Source: Leptospira_A soteropolitanensis (lineage in GTDB: Bacteria; Spirochaetota; Leptospiria; Leptospirales; Leptospiraceae). From it: 64,000 nucleotides of DNA. The translations under genes and the position numbers were made by a program. Below the pieces are notes generated by a model. The model did not search any database, was not told the origin of the DNA, and was given only the letters and a program-made list of their open reading frames with translations. Positions 27,984 through 37,503 of the stretch are shown here, one piece after another. Every line of letters starts with the position of its first letter. Positions within the stretch are counted from its first letter, which is position 1. Where the stretch lies: the NCBI RefSeq assembly GCF_026151335.1, contig NZ_JAMQPP010000004.1; one strand, given 5' to 3'.

Positions 27984-29510
27984 TTATTCCGCACGCATAG
28001 ATGGTTTGGTATAAGAATACAGCCCATGAACACTGCCTTGTGCCTGTGCCGATTCCGTTCTACGTTCAAAACGAAGTTTCCCTTCCCTTAATGCCTTATG
28101 AAGATCTGGAATATTGCGAAATCCCATATCTTGGAAACTTTGTCTGAGACCTTGGACGAGATAAGGAATGAGATTGAGGACAGATCCTTTATCTACAACG
28201 TATCCAGAAACACCCTGTGCTACTTTGATTTTTTGGGATTCCGAGAAATAACGTTTATCTCCACCTTTACTCATCGCTTCTAAACTTGCCATTCCTCTAT
28301 ATTTCTTTAGACGAATTCCGTTTTCATAAAAATACTCACCGGGAGCTTCTTTTGTTCCGGCAAACATAGAACCCATCATACACATGGAAGCACCAATCGC
28401 AAGAGCATTGGCAATGTCTCCGATATTAGAAATTCCTCCATCGGCAATCACTGGAACTCCATGTGCCTGAGCATACTCTGCAGTTTTAAACACTGCCGTA
28501 GCTTGCGCTCTTCCCACTGCCATAGTATCTTGTGTGATACAAATAGAACCAGGTCCCATTCCTATCCGAAGTCCATCGGCACCTGCGGCAATGAGATTTG
28601 CTGCTTGGGCTTTTGTGACTACGTTTCCACCGATGACATCAATGTTTGGAAAATTTGATTTAATCCATTGGATCATTTCCATTTGGTAACTAGAGTTTCC
28701 TTGAGCGGAATCAATAATGATAGCATCCACTCCGACTCCCGCAAGGGCAGCCATACGGTCACGTGACTCTGGTAAGGTGGAGAGTGCGGCTCCTACTCGT
28801 AATCTTTTTTGATCATCTTTTGAAGATTGAGGGAATTCTTTATTTTTTTTCAAGTCGCTACGACAAATGAGGGCAACTAACTTTCCTTGTTTATCAACAA
28901 TCGGAAGTTTCCCTTTTTTACTGGTGCGAAGGATGTTGTTCGCTTCTTGCAAACTAATACCAACATTGGCAGTAATGAGTTCCGTTGTCATAACCTTTCC
29001 TAGTTTGATACCACGGTCTCTTTCAAAATCGACATCCCTATTCGTAACAATACCAACTAACTTTGTACGGGCAGTCCCATCTTCCGTAATGGGAATCCCA
29101 CTAAAACCATACTTTTCCTTAACCGCATCTAAATCTGCTAATGTATGTTCAGGGGAAAGTAAAATAGGATCTTTGATAAATCCATTCTCATAGCGTTTTA
29201 CTTTGCGAACAAGTTCTACCTGTTCATCGATACTGTTGTTATAATGTATAATTCCGATTCCACCCATCAGTGCTTGTGCGATGGCCATTTCTGACTCTGT
29301 AACCGTGTCCATAGGAGAGCTCATCAGAGGTCTTTTGAGTGAAATATTTTTGGAAAGTTTGGTTTCGAGTTCAACATCGCTTGGGTTAAAGTCGATGTAT
29401 CCGGGCAGAACTAAAAAGTCCCGATAAGTGAGTCCCATGTTGACCGAGAAGAGCTCTTGTCCACTGACTCCATCGAAAAGCTCAGATCCTGGTAGGGGTT
29501 GATTTGACAT
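27984..29510 (-). CDS. guaB: Inosine-5'-monophosphate dehydrogenase
   Basis: Converts IMP to XMP with NAD+, the committed step of guanine nucleotide synthesis. 508 residues from the ATG at 29510, which has AAAGGAAGG upstream; a TTG at 29540 would add ten residues without better signals. It is a TIM barrel with two inserted CBS domains (about 110-230). Active-site loop GPGSICITQ carries the catalytic Cys, and GADGLRIGMG and ADGGI phosphate-binding parts are present. It is the first gene of a unit with the LolA-like gene and rsmE. Confidence 0.97.
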   Translation of the reverse strand: MSNQPLPGSELFDGVSGQELFSVNMGLTYRDFLVLPGYIDFNPSDVELETKLSKNISLKRPLMSSPMDTVTESEMAIAQALMGGIGIIHYNNSIDEQVELVRKVKRYENGFIKDPILLSPEHTLADLDAVKEKYGFSGIPITEDGTARTKLVGIVTNRDVDFERDRGIKLGKVMTTELITANVGISLQEANNILRTSKKGKLPIVDKQGKLVALICRSDLKKNKEFPQSSKDDQKRLRVGAALSTLPESRDRMAALAGVGVDAIIIDSAQGNSSYQMEMIQWIKSNFPNIDVIGGNVVTKAQAANLIAAGADGLRIGMGPGSICITQDTMAVGRAQATAVFKTAEYAQAHGVPVIADGGISNIGDIANALAIGASMCMMGSMFAGTKEAPGEYFYENGIRLKKYRGMASLEAMSKGGDKRYFSESQKIKVAQGVSGYVVDKGSVLNLIPYLVQGLRQSFQDMGFRNIPDLHKALREGKLRFERRTESAQAQGSVHGLYSYTKPSMRAE

Positions 29511-29607
29511 AATTATCCTTCCTTTTTCTACTTTAAGCAAGAAAACTCTCCGTGCAAGAGAATTTCAGGAGAAATTCGTCCGATAATAGTAAGTAACACG
29601 ACCTTTT

Positions 29608-30765
29608 ATGGAAACACTAGAAAGAAGTAAGCGATCTTTGGATGTTTTTTCTGACAAAGAAAAAAAACTCCACGTTTTGACGAAATTTTTATTAAACCAG
29701 GAATTGAGTCTAAAGGACAATATCCATTCAGGGGAGAGTTGTTTTTTAAAAAAAGTATCTGCAGATGGAAACAAGGTTCTAGTAAGCGTACGCCCTACGA
29801 TGACCCTGTCCGTAGGCCAAAAAGTAACCCTCTATAAAATTCTAGGCAGATACCTCCACCTGGAATGTACAGTCGAACAGGAAAAAGGGGAATCCCAATA
29901 CGTTCTCCACTTAGATAAAATTGCCATTGCCAAAAAAGATAGGGAAAGTTCACGAATTCCTGTCCCTCCCGGTTCCGCATGGATCACTAACGTGGTTTCT
30001 AGTAAGGCCAAAATCGAAACCGATATGTTTCATGTTCCCACTGCTGTAAAAGTAAACTTTCAGGACTATGAAACTAAACTGAAGAATACTGTTGATTTTA
30101 TCAAAATATCTACTTTTAACTCGAGCGAAGACTCAGAAGTCATCCGCCAAATCAAAAAAACAAAAAAAGGCCTATTGTTAGAGGATGCTACAGACCGGAA
30201 ATGTTATGAGTCATCACCAAACGAAGACTTTTTAGTTTTTTCTGAAGAAGTGGAAGATGATGTAGATAAAGAAATTAATAACAAACGAAACCAAAAAATT
30301 AAATCGGAACTAATCCTACCCATTCTTTACCTAAACGATGAAGAAGAGTCCATTCCGATTGGTTATATCCAAATGCAAAGTAAAACAGAAACCTTTGATT
30401 TATTAAAAGCAATGGAAATGAAAACTGTTTGTTTTGAAATGGTAGACCGTATTCGTCATTCTAATATGATTAAATCCGACGGAAAATTTCCGGTGATTGA
30501 TATTTCTGAAGGAGGATTGAAGGTAATCGTCGACCATCCAGATTTAATCAAAAGTCTTCCCAAACTTTCTGGATTTCAATTTGATCTTTTTTTCAAAATG
30601 CAATCCCCTCTTACGGCTTTTGGAACTATCAAAACCATTTCCAAAAACGAAGAAGGTCACCTAACAGTAGGACTAGCGATTGCAGGTCACTCCTCTCGTT
30701 CAGGTGAAAAAAAGAGATTTTTGGAGAATGTGGAATTCTTTCGCAAACAAAATCACAAACCTTAA
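29608..30765 (+). CDS. PilZ-like (DUF1577-type) protein
   Basis: 385-residue cytoplasmic protein resembling the Leptospira DUF1577 group. Two PilZ-like modules can be read: RESSRIPVP at about 112-120, and a C-terminal half with DISEGGLKVIV near 299, the (D/N)xSxxG signature of c-di-GMP-binding PilZ domains. The region between (about 200-275) is charged and may form a linker. c-di-GMP binding is plausible but the Arg motif and the DxSxxG motif are far apart, so binding is uncertain. It is divergent from guaB and convergent with the radical SAM gene, 3 bp apart. Confidence 0.6.
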   Translation: METLERSKRSLDVFSDKEKKLHVLTKFLLNQELSLKDNIHSGESCFLKKVSADGNKVLVSVRPTMTLSVGQKVTLYKILGRYLHLECTVEQEKGESQYVLHLDKIAIAKKDRESSRIPVPPGSAWITNVVSSKAKIETDMFHVPTAVKVNFQDYETKLKNTVDFIKISTFNSSEDSEVIRQIKKTKKGLLLEDATDRKCYESSPNEDFLVFSEEVEDDVDKEINNKRNQKIKSELILPILYLNDEEESIPIGYIQMQSKTETFDLLKAMEMKTVCFEMVDRIRHSNMIKSDGKFPVIDISEGGLKVIVDHPDLIKSLPKLSGFQFDLFFKMQSPLTAFGTIKTISKNEEGHLTVGLAIAGHSSRSGEKKRFLENVEFFRKQNHKP

Positions 30766-30768
30766 AAT

Positions 30769-32706
30769 CTAAAGTTCTCCGTATCCCAAAACATCCATAG
30801 ACCATCTCTCTTCGAGTTTCCTTGATAAAAAGGTTATGGTTTCTGGATCCATATTTTGTTTTAAAAATTCAAAGTCATTGGGATCTATTTCCTCTCCCTC
30901 TAACAAATAAAATACTTCTTCCGAAGGATCCAAACTCTGTATTTTACTAGTAGATACTCTTTCAAAAACTAAAAATGTTGTGGAGTCCAATTCTTCGTTC
31001 CGCCAATTCCTTAGTTCCAAATGATTCCCATCAAATACAAAAACCAATCGATGCTGTAGGTTCTCACCCCTATGAGCTAAAGTGCGGGAAAGATAGGATT
31101 CTCTTTTGGATTCCAAAAGAGTCACCAATTTCTGAATCTCTTTGGATTTCGGAACAGATACCAAGGGAATCACAAAATCAATCGTACAAAAAGGTTCCGC
31201 AGCGATTCGCTCCTCTATAAAACCAATGATACGAGAAAGATCCTTGGATAAATCTTTTGTGTGAAACCAAACACTGTGATGACGGCTCCCGGACCACTCA
31301 GACAAATTAGATTTCCAAGGGTTAGATCCCAACATAACGGATGAATTTTCTATATCACCTAACATCAAATCAATACGGTCATTTTTGTCTGGCGCGGCAC
31401 TACATAAAAAAGGTCTCGGAAATTCGTCCAAACGACGTTCCAATAGATCCTCTGCAAAATACAATGACTCTGTTAAATCGCGGGAACTAAAGGTAGGAGT
31501 CTGAATGATCCTGTAGGGAGGTGTTGGCATAAAAGAAAGACCTTCTTTTTCGGCATCCCTACGCATTGCAGTTCCCGGCAATACAGACAATGGGAAAGCT
31601 TGTACCCATTCCCCAAGTCCATGTTCTAAGAAAAAATGTATCCCTCTTTCCACATCCTCTGGTTTGTCACCGGGAAGACCAATGATGAGATCAAGGAGGA
31701 GTTCCATCCCTTCACCAGCTAACATCTTCGCCACTTCCGCTACTTTGTGTGGGCTACCATATCTTTTGACTCGTTTTAAAGTTTCCTCATTAACCGATTG
31801 GAGTCCCAGTTCCACACGAGTAAATCCCGCCTTACGAAGTTTAGTTGCAAGTTTCGGAGTCACACCTTCCGATCGAAGTTCTGCAAACATAGACATCTGA
31901 CCGTCTGCATTGATTTCGGCAATGGCGTCTAAAAAATTTTCAAACCCCGGTCTATGGTTAAATGTAGGATCTAAAAAAACTAATTCCCGAGCCCCTTTTT
32001 CTTTTAAGTGGGAGATCAATCGAATGGTTTCTGGAATGTCAAGTGTCCGAAGGTTCTGAGAAGATTTAGGATAAAAACAATAAGTACATTGCGATTTACA
32101 ACCTCTTACCGTTTCCAAATAAGTGGAACGTTTGGGATCTACTTTTAAATGTCCAGTAGTATAAGGAGACGGAAAATCAGTGAGTGGGAAATCTGCTGGC
32201 ACCGGTTTTCCAAAGGAAGTGAGATTTCCATTTTCTTTTCGGTATGCCACATTTTCCAATCCCTCTAATGAGGAACGAGAAAGTAATGTCCGCATTAAAT
32301 TTCGAAAACTATGTTCTGCTTCACCAGATACAGCGATATCATAACCTTCTTCTCCGAGGACATAGGGATTGTCTTCGTTTACTTCCGGTCCACCGATGAG
32401 GATCGTGGTTTCGGGACTACGTTTTTTAACTTCCTTAGCGATATAAAGACTTCGTTCGGTGTTCCATAAATAGAGAGAGAGTCCCAAAAAATCAGGTCCT
32501 TCTTTGACAATTCGATCGATGAGGGCTTTGTCCCCTAAGGAATCTGTATCTTCTGGAGAAACAACTTGGGGACTGATTCCTTTAACAGGATCGTCTTTGG
32601 ATGCAAGACAACTTGCTAAACTAGCAGCCGCTAAAGGAACATTTCCTGTGGCTGCGTAGTAAGACGGTGGTGGTACAGGTAATTGCAAAAATTGTATTTT
32701 TGCCAT
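30769..32706 (-). CDS. B12-binding-domain radical SAM protein
   Basis: Radical SAM enzyme of about 645 residues. An N-terminal cobalamin-binding-like Rossmann part (about 1-150, with FLGLSLYLWNT and ILIGGPEVNEDNPYVL) precedes the radical SAM core, where RGCKSQCTYCF supplies the three Cys for the 4Fe-4S cluster near residue 205. The barrel includes VELGLQSVNEETLKRVKRYG. The C-terminal 200 residues are unassigned. Substrate unknown; the family includes methylases and ring-forming enzymes. The ATG at 32706 gives the natural start (MAKIQFLQLPVPPPSYY); TTG 32745 and GTG 32718 are alternatives. It follows the EAL gene on the same strand. Confidence 0.8.
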   Translation of the reverse strand: MAKIQFLQLPVPPPSYYAATGNVPLAAASLASCLASKDDPVKGISPQVVSPEDTDSLGDKALIDRIVKEGPDFLGLSLYLWNTERSLYIAKEVKKRSPETTILIGGPEVNEDNPYVLGEEGYDIAVSGEAEHSFRNLMRTLLSRSSLEGLENVAYRKENGNLTSFGKPVPADFPLTDFPSPYTTGHLKVDPKRSTYLETVRGCKSQCTYCFYPKSSQNLRTLDIPETIRLISHLKEKGARELVFLDPTFNHRPGFENFLDAIAEINADGQMSMFAELRSEGVTPKLATKLRKAGFTRVELGLQSVNEETLKRVKRYGSPHKVAEVAKMLAGEGMELLLDLIIGLPGDKPEDVERGIHFFLEHGLGEWVQAFPLSVLPGTAMRRDAEKEGLSFMPTPPYRIIQTPTFSSRDLTESLYFAEDLLERRLDEFPRPFLCSAAPDKNDRIDLMLGDIENSSVMLGSNPWKSNLSEWSGSRHHSVWFHTKDLSKDLSRIIGFIEERIAAEPFCTIDFVIPLVSVPKSKEIQKLVTLLESKRESYLSRTLAHRGENLQHRLVFVFDGNHLELRNWRNEELDSTTFLVFERVSTSKIQSLDPSEEVFYLLEGEEIDPNDFEFLKQNMDPETITFLSRKLEERWSMDVLGYGEL

Positions 32707-32751
32707 AGGTATTGTCACTATCCTCGAAGAGAGGGTTTTTCGCAAAACCTT

Positions 32752-34011
32752 TCAAGAACGAGAGGCTACTACATCGATAAATAAAATCAGATTTTCGGAA
32801 AGGTTCCTGGCAAATGTCCGTAACATCATTCGTTCCGAAATATCATGATACATTTGGGAAAGGGTCCAAGCATCCCGACTGGTTTTGGATTTATGTAAAT
32901 GTTCAAAAAAATAAGGCCGAAACGACCAGTTTTTTCCGAGAAACGAATAATCTGGTTCCATTTGTCCCGACTGGACTCTTGCATAGTTGGGAGAAACCTG
33001 AAAACCCAGTGGATTTGTGATGTACATTCGAAAGAAATTCCCATCCCCAAAAACGCTCGTTTCAAAACCACCCTTCCATTCCCAAATACCATTTTCTTCG
33101 GTAAACCCCATCATGATTTCCGAAAGTTTATCCTTCCAAAGATTTTCCCATTCGATCTGGCGGTTCATCTCTGCTTGTTTGCGAGCATGAAAATACTCTA
33201 AGGAAGACTGCATCTCCATCCGGTATTCAAATCGTTTTGCAAAAAAAGTTTCTGGTTTGGCAAAATAAAATCCCTGGATGTACCTTGCTCCATAATTCAA
33301 GGCATTATAAAGTTCATCCTCTGATTCGATTCCCTCAAAAAGCAAACTACTTCCAAGAGATTCACCTAACTTAGATAAGTTGAGCAAAATTTCCTTAAAA
33401 TTCCGAGAGAAAGTAGACCTACGCAACATTTGTAAATCCACTTTGATGATTTCTGGATGGAAAAGTCCAATTCGATCCAGATTACTGGCTTCAGACCCCG
33501 CATCATCCACTGCGATGGAAAACCCTTCTTGCCTATATAAGTTGAGTACGGGTCGCAATAGTTCTAAGTTATGCGGAAACCTTTCTTCGGTAATTTCAAT
33601 CACGATCCGTTCTGGATCCACACCCACTTGCCTGACCATTTGGATGGTTTTTGGCAATGTAGTTTCCAACTGTAAAAGAGTATGGTACATTACATTGGGC
33701 GAAATGTTTAAAAATAACTTAGTTTCTGGTGGCGCTTCCTCTTTGAATTTTTCTAAAGCGAGAAGCCGAATCTCTTCATCGACTTGTTTTTTCAGATAAA
33801 AGATCTCATCATAACCAAAGGTTTGGGACAAAAAGAATTCCCCAAGACTCACAAGCCCCTCTGGTGTGGAAAGACGCCCTAATAGTTCATAACCGTAAAT
33901 GCCTGTCGATTCCGAGGAGAGGATGGGTTGGAAAACGGGAACAAGAGTCCCTCCGGACAACCACTCTTTCCATTCCCTTAGGAATTTATGACTTTCTCTT
34001 TCTGTAATCAT
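32752..34011 (-). CDS. EAL-domain c-di-GMP phosphodiesterase with YkuI-like C-terminal domain
   Basis: Predicted to hydrolyse c-di-GMP to pGpG in the cytoplasm. 419 residues, no membrane segment. EAL domain at about 18-255, with the signature as YELLGR and catalytic or metal residues apparently kept: Asn in NISPN, Glu in EITEE, Asp-Asp in VDDAG, Lys in IIKVD, Glu in FEGIES and Gln in YIQGFYFAKP. The C-terminal 150 residues (GFQVSPNYAR, SFRPYFFEH) resemble the PAS-like YkuI C-terminal domain, a likely sensory part. It precedes the radical SAM gene. The PilZ-like gene nearby could be an effector. Confidence 0.8.
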   Translation of the reverse strand: MITERESHKFLREWKEWLSGGTLVPVFQPILSSESTGIYGYELLGRLSTPEGLVSLGEFFLSQTFGYDEIFYLKKQVDEEIRLLALEKFKEEAPPETKLFLNISPNVMYHTLLQLETTLPKTIQMVRQVGVDPERIVIEITEERFPHNLELLRPVLNLYRQEGFSIAVDDAGSEASNLDRIGLFHPEIIKVDLQMLRRSTFSRNFKEILLNLSKLGESLGSSLLFEGIESEDELYNALNYGARYIQGFYFAKPETFFAKRFEYRMEMQSSLEYFHARKQAEMNRQIEWENLWKDKLSEIMMGFTEENGIWEWKGGFETSVFGDGNFFRMYITNPLGFQVSPNYARVQSGQMEPDYSFLGKNWSFRPYFFEHLHKSKTSRDAWTLSQMYHDISERMMLRTFARNLSENLILFIDVVASRS

Positions 34012-34153
34012 AGATGGATACTACCATCTTAATGCAAGATCGGTACCAGTAAGCACTGTAGGGATTTTTACTGCATTCTGCTTAAAAAAAAGACACAAGG
34101 GGTAAAGGAGTAATAAAAAGCTGGAGATTTGCTGAATTTTAAGGCAAGGTGAT

Positions 34154-34186
34154 AAAAAAAACCACCCAAGTTTCCTCAGGTGGTTT
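34154..34186 (-). terminator. Rho-independent terminator of the 54-residue lipoprotein gene
   Basis: Arms AAACCACC and GGTGGTTT (34159-34166 and 34179-34186) form an 8-bp stem. On the minus strand the stem runs into about seven T residues (34154-34160). It begins 17 bp after the lipoprotein stop codon. Confidence 0.85.
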
Positions 34187-34202
34187 CTGAATTGAGTAGA
34201 AA

Positions 34203-34367
34203 TTATTTAATGTCTCTAGCTCTTGGTTTGAATGCTTCATTCAATTTTGGCTTTTTAGAAGGTTTTGGTTCTTCCACAACTGGCGTTTGTTTAACTTCTT
34301 CGGATGCACAGTTAATCATAAATACGGCCAAAAAAGCAATGATCAGCATAGACGAAATTTTTTTCAT
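34203..34367 (-). CDS. 54-residue lipoprotein
   Basis: Small gene shorter than usual ORF cut-offs. The ATG at 34367 has AAGGAG 8 bases upstream. The translation starts MKKISSMLIIAFLAVFMINC, a textbook lipoprotein signal with Cys20, followed by a short Pro/Lys/Glu-rich tail (EEVKQTPVVEEPKPSKKPK) ending RARDIK. The mature peptide is only 35 residues and extended, so it may act as a tether or periplasmic linker. A strong terminator follows directly, so it is a monocistronic, possibly abundant, transcript. No family recognised. Confidence 0.8.
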   Translation of the reverse strand: MKKISSMLIIAFLAVFMINCASEEVKQTPVVEEPKPSKKPKLNEAFKPRARDIK

Positions 34368-34446
34368 GTTTTTGCTCCTTAGACTAAATTGCCGAGTTTA
34401 GTAAATAAGTCGAGGAAAAAACGACCATTCTTAAAATGGAGGGGAT

Positions 34447-35052
34447 ATGCCTCAAAATAGTCAGTTCTTTGTATTCGAAGGGATCGATGGATCCGGGAAA
34501 ACCACCGTCTCTCGTTTGGTATCAGAAGCACTCCTAACAAAATCCATCCCAAACTTATGGCATAGAGAACCAACGGACAGTGTGTACGGAAAAAAAATAA
34601 GAGAATTCCTACTAGGAAAACTAAAACTCTCAAAAGAAGAACAAATTGAAACATTCATTGCTGATAGGGAGTGTTCTGTAAACGAGGTCATCTTACCGAC
34701 GTTAAAGGATGGAAAATCGATCATCCAAGATCGTTATTACTTTTCCACGGCCGCCTACCAAGGCCGCGATGAAGAACATGCTGCTGAAATCTTATACAAA
34801 AATGAAGACAAAGGATTTCCAGAACCAAATCGAGTTTATTTTTTAGATCTTTCCCCTGAAGAATCTGCAGACCGTAGAAAAAGTCGCGGAGGAAAGGAAG
34901 AAGTTTTTGATGAAGATTCAGAACAAGAACGAATTTATCAAAACTATCTAGCGATCCTACCGGAATCGACCATCTTTGTGGATGCCACCGCGGAACTGGA
35001 AGAAGTTGTAAACTTTTGTGTGGAAGACATACTAAAGTCTCTTGAAACCTAA
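34447..35052 (+). CDS. tmk: Thymidylate kinase
   Basis: Phosphorylates dTMP to dTDP. 201 residues with P-loop FEGIDGSGKTT at 10-20, the DRYYFSTAAYQG block near 98 (the DR[YF] motif) and a lid with RRKSRGG. The ribosome site GGAGGGG lies 5 bases before the ATG. It ends 1 bp before the end of the convergent methyltransferase gene. The small lipoprotein gene diverges from its promoter region. Confidence 0.94.
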   Translation: MPQNSQFFVFEGIDGSGKTTVSRLVSEALLTKSIPNLWHREPTDSVYGKKIREFLLGKLKLSKEEQIETFIADRECSVNEVILPTLKDGKSIIQDRYYFSTAAYQGRDEEHAAEILYKNEDKGFPEPNRVYFLDLSPEESADRRKSRGGKEEVFDEDSEQERIYQNYLAILPESTIFVDATAELEEVVNFCVEDILKSLET

Positions 35053-35053
35053 G

Positions 35054-35935
35054 TTATTTCTTTACCATATAGACCATCATATCGCCTAACTGAAACCATT
35101 TCACCAAACGATCCATAATCCACTTCCGGAGTTTGAAAAAAAAGTGAGCTCCGGGACGAGAGGTCATTCCACTTCCATAAGTAAAAGATACGGGCTTGTG
35201 AAAACCCAAGTCCAAAAGTAGTTTTTTTAAACCTTGGTAGGAATAGTAATAAAGATGTTCTGGAACATTCAAATACCGCCACTTAAGTCCCGCCAATTTG
35301 GCAAGAAATCCGTAACGACAAGTTGATAAAATAAGAACTCCTCCTGGTTTTAAATGGGATTTGATTTTTTCCAGGGTTTCTTTTGGTTTATGAAGGTGTT
35401 CAATGGTGGCCCAAAGAGTGATGACATCAAATTGTTTTTGAAACTTAGTATCCCAATCGAGAAAGTTCTCTTGGAAAATATTGAGATTTAATGTTTCGCG
35501 CGCAAAACGGACAGGACCATCCGCGATTTCTATTCCATACGCATCATAACCACGGGCCTTTAGGTAAGAAACAAAATAACCAGCCGCACACCCTATGTCC
35601 AAAGAAGAAAGTTTTTCCCCTGGAAGTTTTTCTTTGAGCCGATCCATTTCCCAAGAGAAAAAATCCAAATCATTCAAATTGAGTTGGAAAACCCTTGCGA
35701 TTTCTTTTCTCAACTTTTCCGAATAATAATTATCATAGCCCCTTTCTGTCCTTTGGGTAAAATAGGTATCATCATAATACTTTTTTACCTCTAAAAATCC
35801 TGGTTGCGGATTGACTTGGACAAGACCACAAAACTCACAAGAAACTATGGAAAAAGACTCACCTAGGGGACTTTCTTTCGTAAAAATAGGACGGAAGCGG
35901 TTTTGCCCGCAGGTATTACAAGGGATAAGTTCCAC
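35054..35935 (-). CDS. Class I SAM-dependent methyltransferase with N-terminal zinc ribbon
   Basis: 293 residues. Two Cys pairs at the N-terminus (PCNTCG at 5-10 and CEFCGL near 33) suggest a zinc ribbon. The methyltransferase domain has motif I LDIGCAAGYF near residue 113, an acidic IEIAD loop, and VITLWATIEHLHKP followed by LKPGGVLILST. This layout is common in enzymes that methylate sugars or lipids for cell-surface polymers; the substrate here is unknown. It starts 7 bp after the zinc permease gene on the same strand and could be the last gene of that zinc-regulated transcript. Confidence 0.75.
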   Translation of the reverse strand: MELIPCNTCGQNRFRPIFTKESPLGESFSIVSCEFCGLVQVNPQPGFLEVKKYYDDTYFTQRTERGYDNYYSEKLRKEIARVFQLNLNDLDFFSWEMDRLKEKLPGEKLSSLDIGCAAGYFVSYLKARGYDAYGIEIADGPVRFARETLNLNIFQENFLDWDTKFQKQFDVITLWATIEHLHKPKETLEKIKSHLKPGGVLILSTCRYGFLAKLAGLKWRYLNVPEHLYYYSYQGLKKLLLDLGFHKPVSFTYGSGMTSRPGAHFFFKLRKWIMDRLVKWFQLGDMMVYMVKK

Positions 35936-35942
35936 AGAATAT

Positions 35943-36797
35943 CTATCGGACAGATTTCGAAAAAACGGAAGTAGTAAGAAAACGAATCAGATGCAGAAAA
36001 AATGCAAAAAAACAAAGAACTAAAATAATACTCGAAGATGTAGGAAAATAAATCAATTCTCCATTTTTTTCAAAACCGATAAGGGAAATTAAAAAGCCGG
36101 AAAGAGTCGCAAATACGGAAAACAAAACACAAACAATGGTTAATAGTCTTAAAGAACGGATGAAAGGCAAAAGTGCAAACACTGGCAAAATCAAATGTGC
36201 AATGCTATAGAAAGTTCCGAGTAAGTTTACCGCAACAGTAAGTGATGCAGCAAGGATGATATAAAATAAAAGATCAAAAGGAAGAGGATTTCCGACTTGG
36301 ATTTTGTATTCGTCTCGATCAAAACTGATAAAAAGAAACCTTCTAAAAAAACTGAGATAGAGGATAAAAAAGAAAACAGCGATATAAATGCCAAAGGAAT
36401 CGGCTCTCACTTGCGAAGTGAGAATATCACCAAAAAAAGCAGCCATCAAATGATTTTGTACGTTACCACCGAGAGCCAACATAAACTGTGAGGCGGCAGA
36501 AAAAAATACAAATAGAATCCCAAGGATGACCTCTTCTTTCATTCCGCGTAATTTTCTTACATACAAAAGAGGAAATACTAAAACACAAGAGAATAGAATG
36601 GGGAAAATTTCTCCAGGCCATTCCATAAACAATGATAAGGCGACAGAAAAGGTAACTGCTTGCGAAAGTGTTACCCCAAAGAAAGTCATACCCCGAAGAA
36701 CTATTAAAATTCCAAGAACAGATAATAAGGCACCAACAAGACTGCCCACTATCATTTGCGGTAAAAATAAATTCCAACTAGAAAGGATATTAGTCAT
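35943..36797 (-). CDS. znuB: Metal (zinc) ABC transporter permease, ZnuB type
   Basis: Inner-membrane permease of the ABC-3 family (ZnuB/MntB), about 284 residues and eight hydrophobic helices, which moves Zn2+ or Mn2+ into the cytoplasm. The block VGSLVGALLSVLGILIVLRG and the GTFYSIAHLILPVFALLP segment fit the family. I prefer the ATG at 36797, which overlaps the ATPase stop by 8 bp; ATG 36827 would overlap by 38 bp. Zinc specificity is inferred from the upstream Zur-like box, not from residues. Confidence 0.82.
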   Translation of the reverse strand: MTNILSSWNLFLPQMIVGSLVGALLSVLGILIVLRGMTFFGVTLSQAVTFSVALSLFMEWPGEIFPILFSCVLVFPLLYVRKLRGMKEEVILGILFVFFSAASQFMLALGGNVQNHLMAAFFGDILTSQVRADSFGIYIAVFFFILYLSFFRRFLFISFDRDEYKIQVGNPLPFDLLFYIILAASLTVAVNLLGTFYSIAHLILPVFALLPFIRSLRLLTIVCVLFSVFATLSGFLISLIGFEKNGELIYFPTSSSIILVLCFFAFFLHLIRFLTTSVFSKSVR

Positions 36798-37503
36798 GGT
36801 GGTGGCAGTTAGGTGGCCTTTCTCCACTAGTGATATTATAGAGTTTTCCTTCGTCTATTTCGAAAATTTCATCAAAACCAAATCCCCAATCATGTTCTAA
36901 ACTGTGAGTGATAAAAAATAGGGAGCGATTTCCTTCCTTTAAGTATTCTGATAAAACAGTTTGAAAAAGTTCCCTCGCGTTATGGTCTAAGGAATCCATC
37001 GGTTCATCTAAAAAAATCAGATTGGCTTTAGTGAGAAGAGATCGGAGAATCAAAACTTTTTGTAATTGTCCCCCACTACAAAGTGAAATTTGTTTTTTTA
37101 AGTAAGAACTAACACCTGTTCTTTCTATGAGATTCAAATCTTCATTCGAAAATTTCTTTTTGGGAAGAAAACTAAGTCCAATATTTTTTGGCATCAAAAG
37201 AACATCTTCCACTCGAAGAGGGAATTCTAAGGACATCCGTTTGGCTTGGGGGACGTAAGAAGTTTTAATTTCTTTCGAAAAGGAAATGGAACCAGAAAGA
37301 GGAGGTAAAAGATCCGTTAAGGTGCGAAAGAGTGTCGTTTTACCTGCGCCATTTCCTCCAACCAAGGCATAGGTTTTACCGGAGAGGATATGCAAATGGA
37401 TGTCGGACACTACAGGAAATTCCTTCCTGTATCCCACACTCAAATTTTCAGTATGGATAAATGTAGAAGGAATTTCGATATTATTTGGTTTTGTCGCTTG
37501 CAT
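36790..37503 (-). CDS. znuC: Metal (zinc) ABC transporter ATPase, ZnuC type
   Basis: Cytoplasmic ATP-hydrolysing subunit, about 237 residues. Walker A GGNGAGKTT near residue 55, signature LCSGGQLQKV, Walker B LIFLDEP, H-loop FFITHS. The C-terminus ends in three His (NCHHHD), a possible metal-sensing tail of the kind seen in some zinc transporters. ATG at 37503 (a GTG one codon earlier is also possible). Overlaps znuA by about 23 bp and the permease by 8 bp. Confidence 0.88.
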   Translation of the reverse strand: MQATKPNNIEIPSTFIHTENLSVGYRKEFPVVSDIHLHILSGKTYALVGGNGAGKTTLFRTLTDLLPPLSGSISFSKEIKTSYVPQAKRMSLEFPLRVEDVLLMPKNIGLSFLPKKKFSNEDLNLIERTGVSSYLKKQISLCSGGQLQKVLILRSLLTKANLIFLDEPMDSLDHNARELFQTVLSEYLKEGNRSLFFITHSLEHDWGFGFDEIFEIDEGKLYNITSGERPPNCHHHD

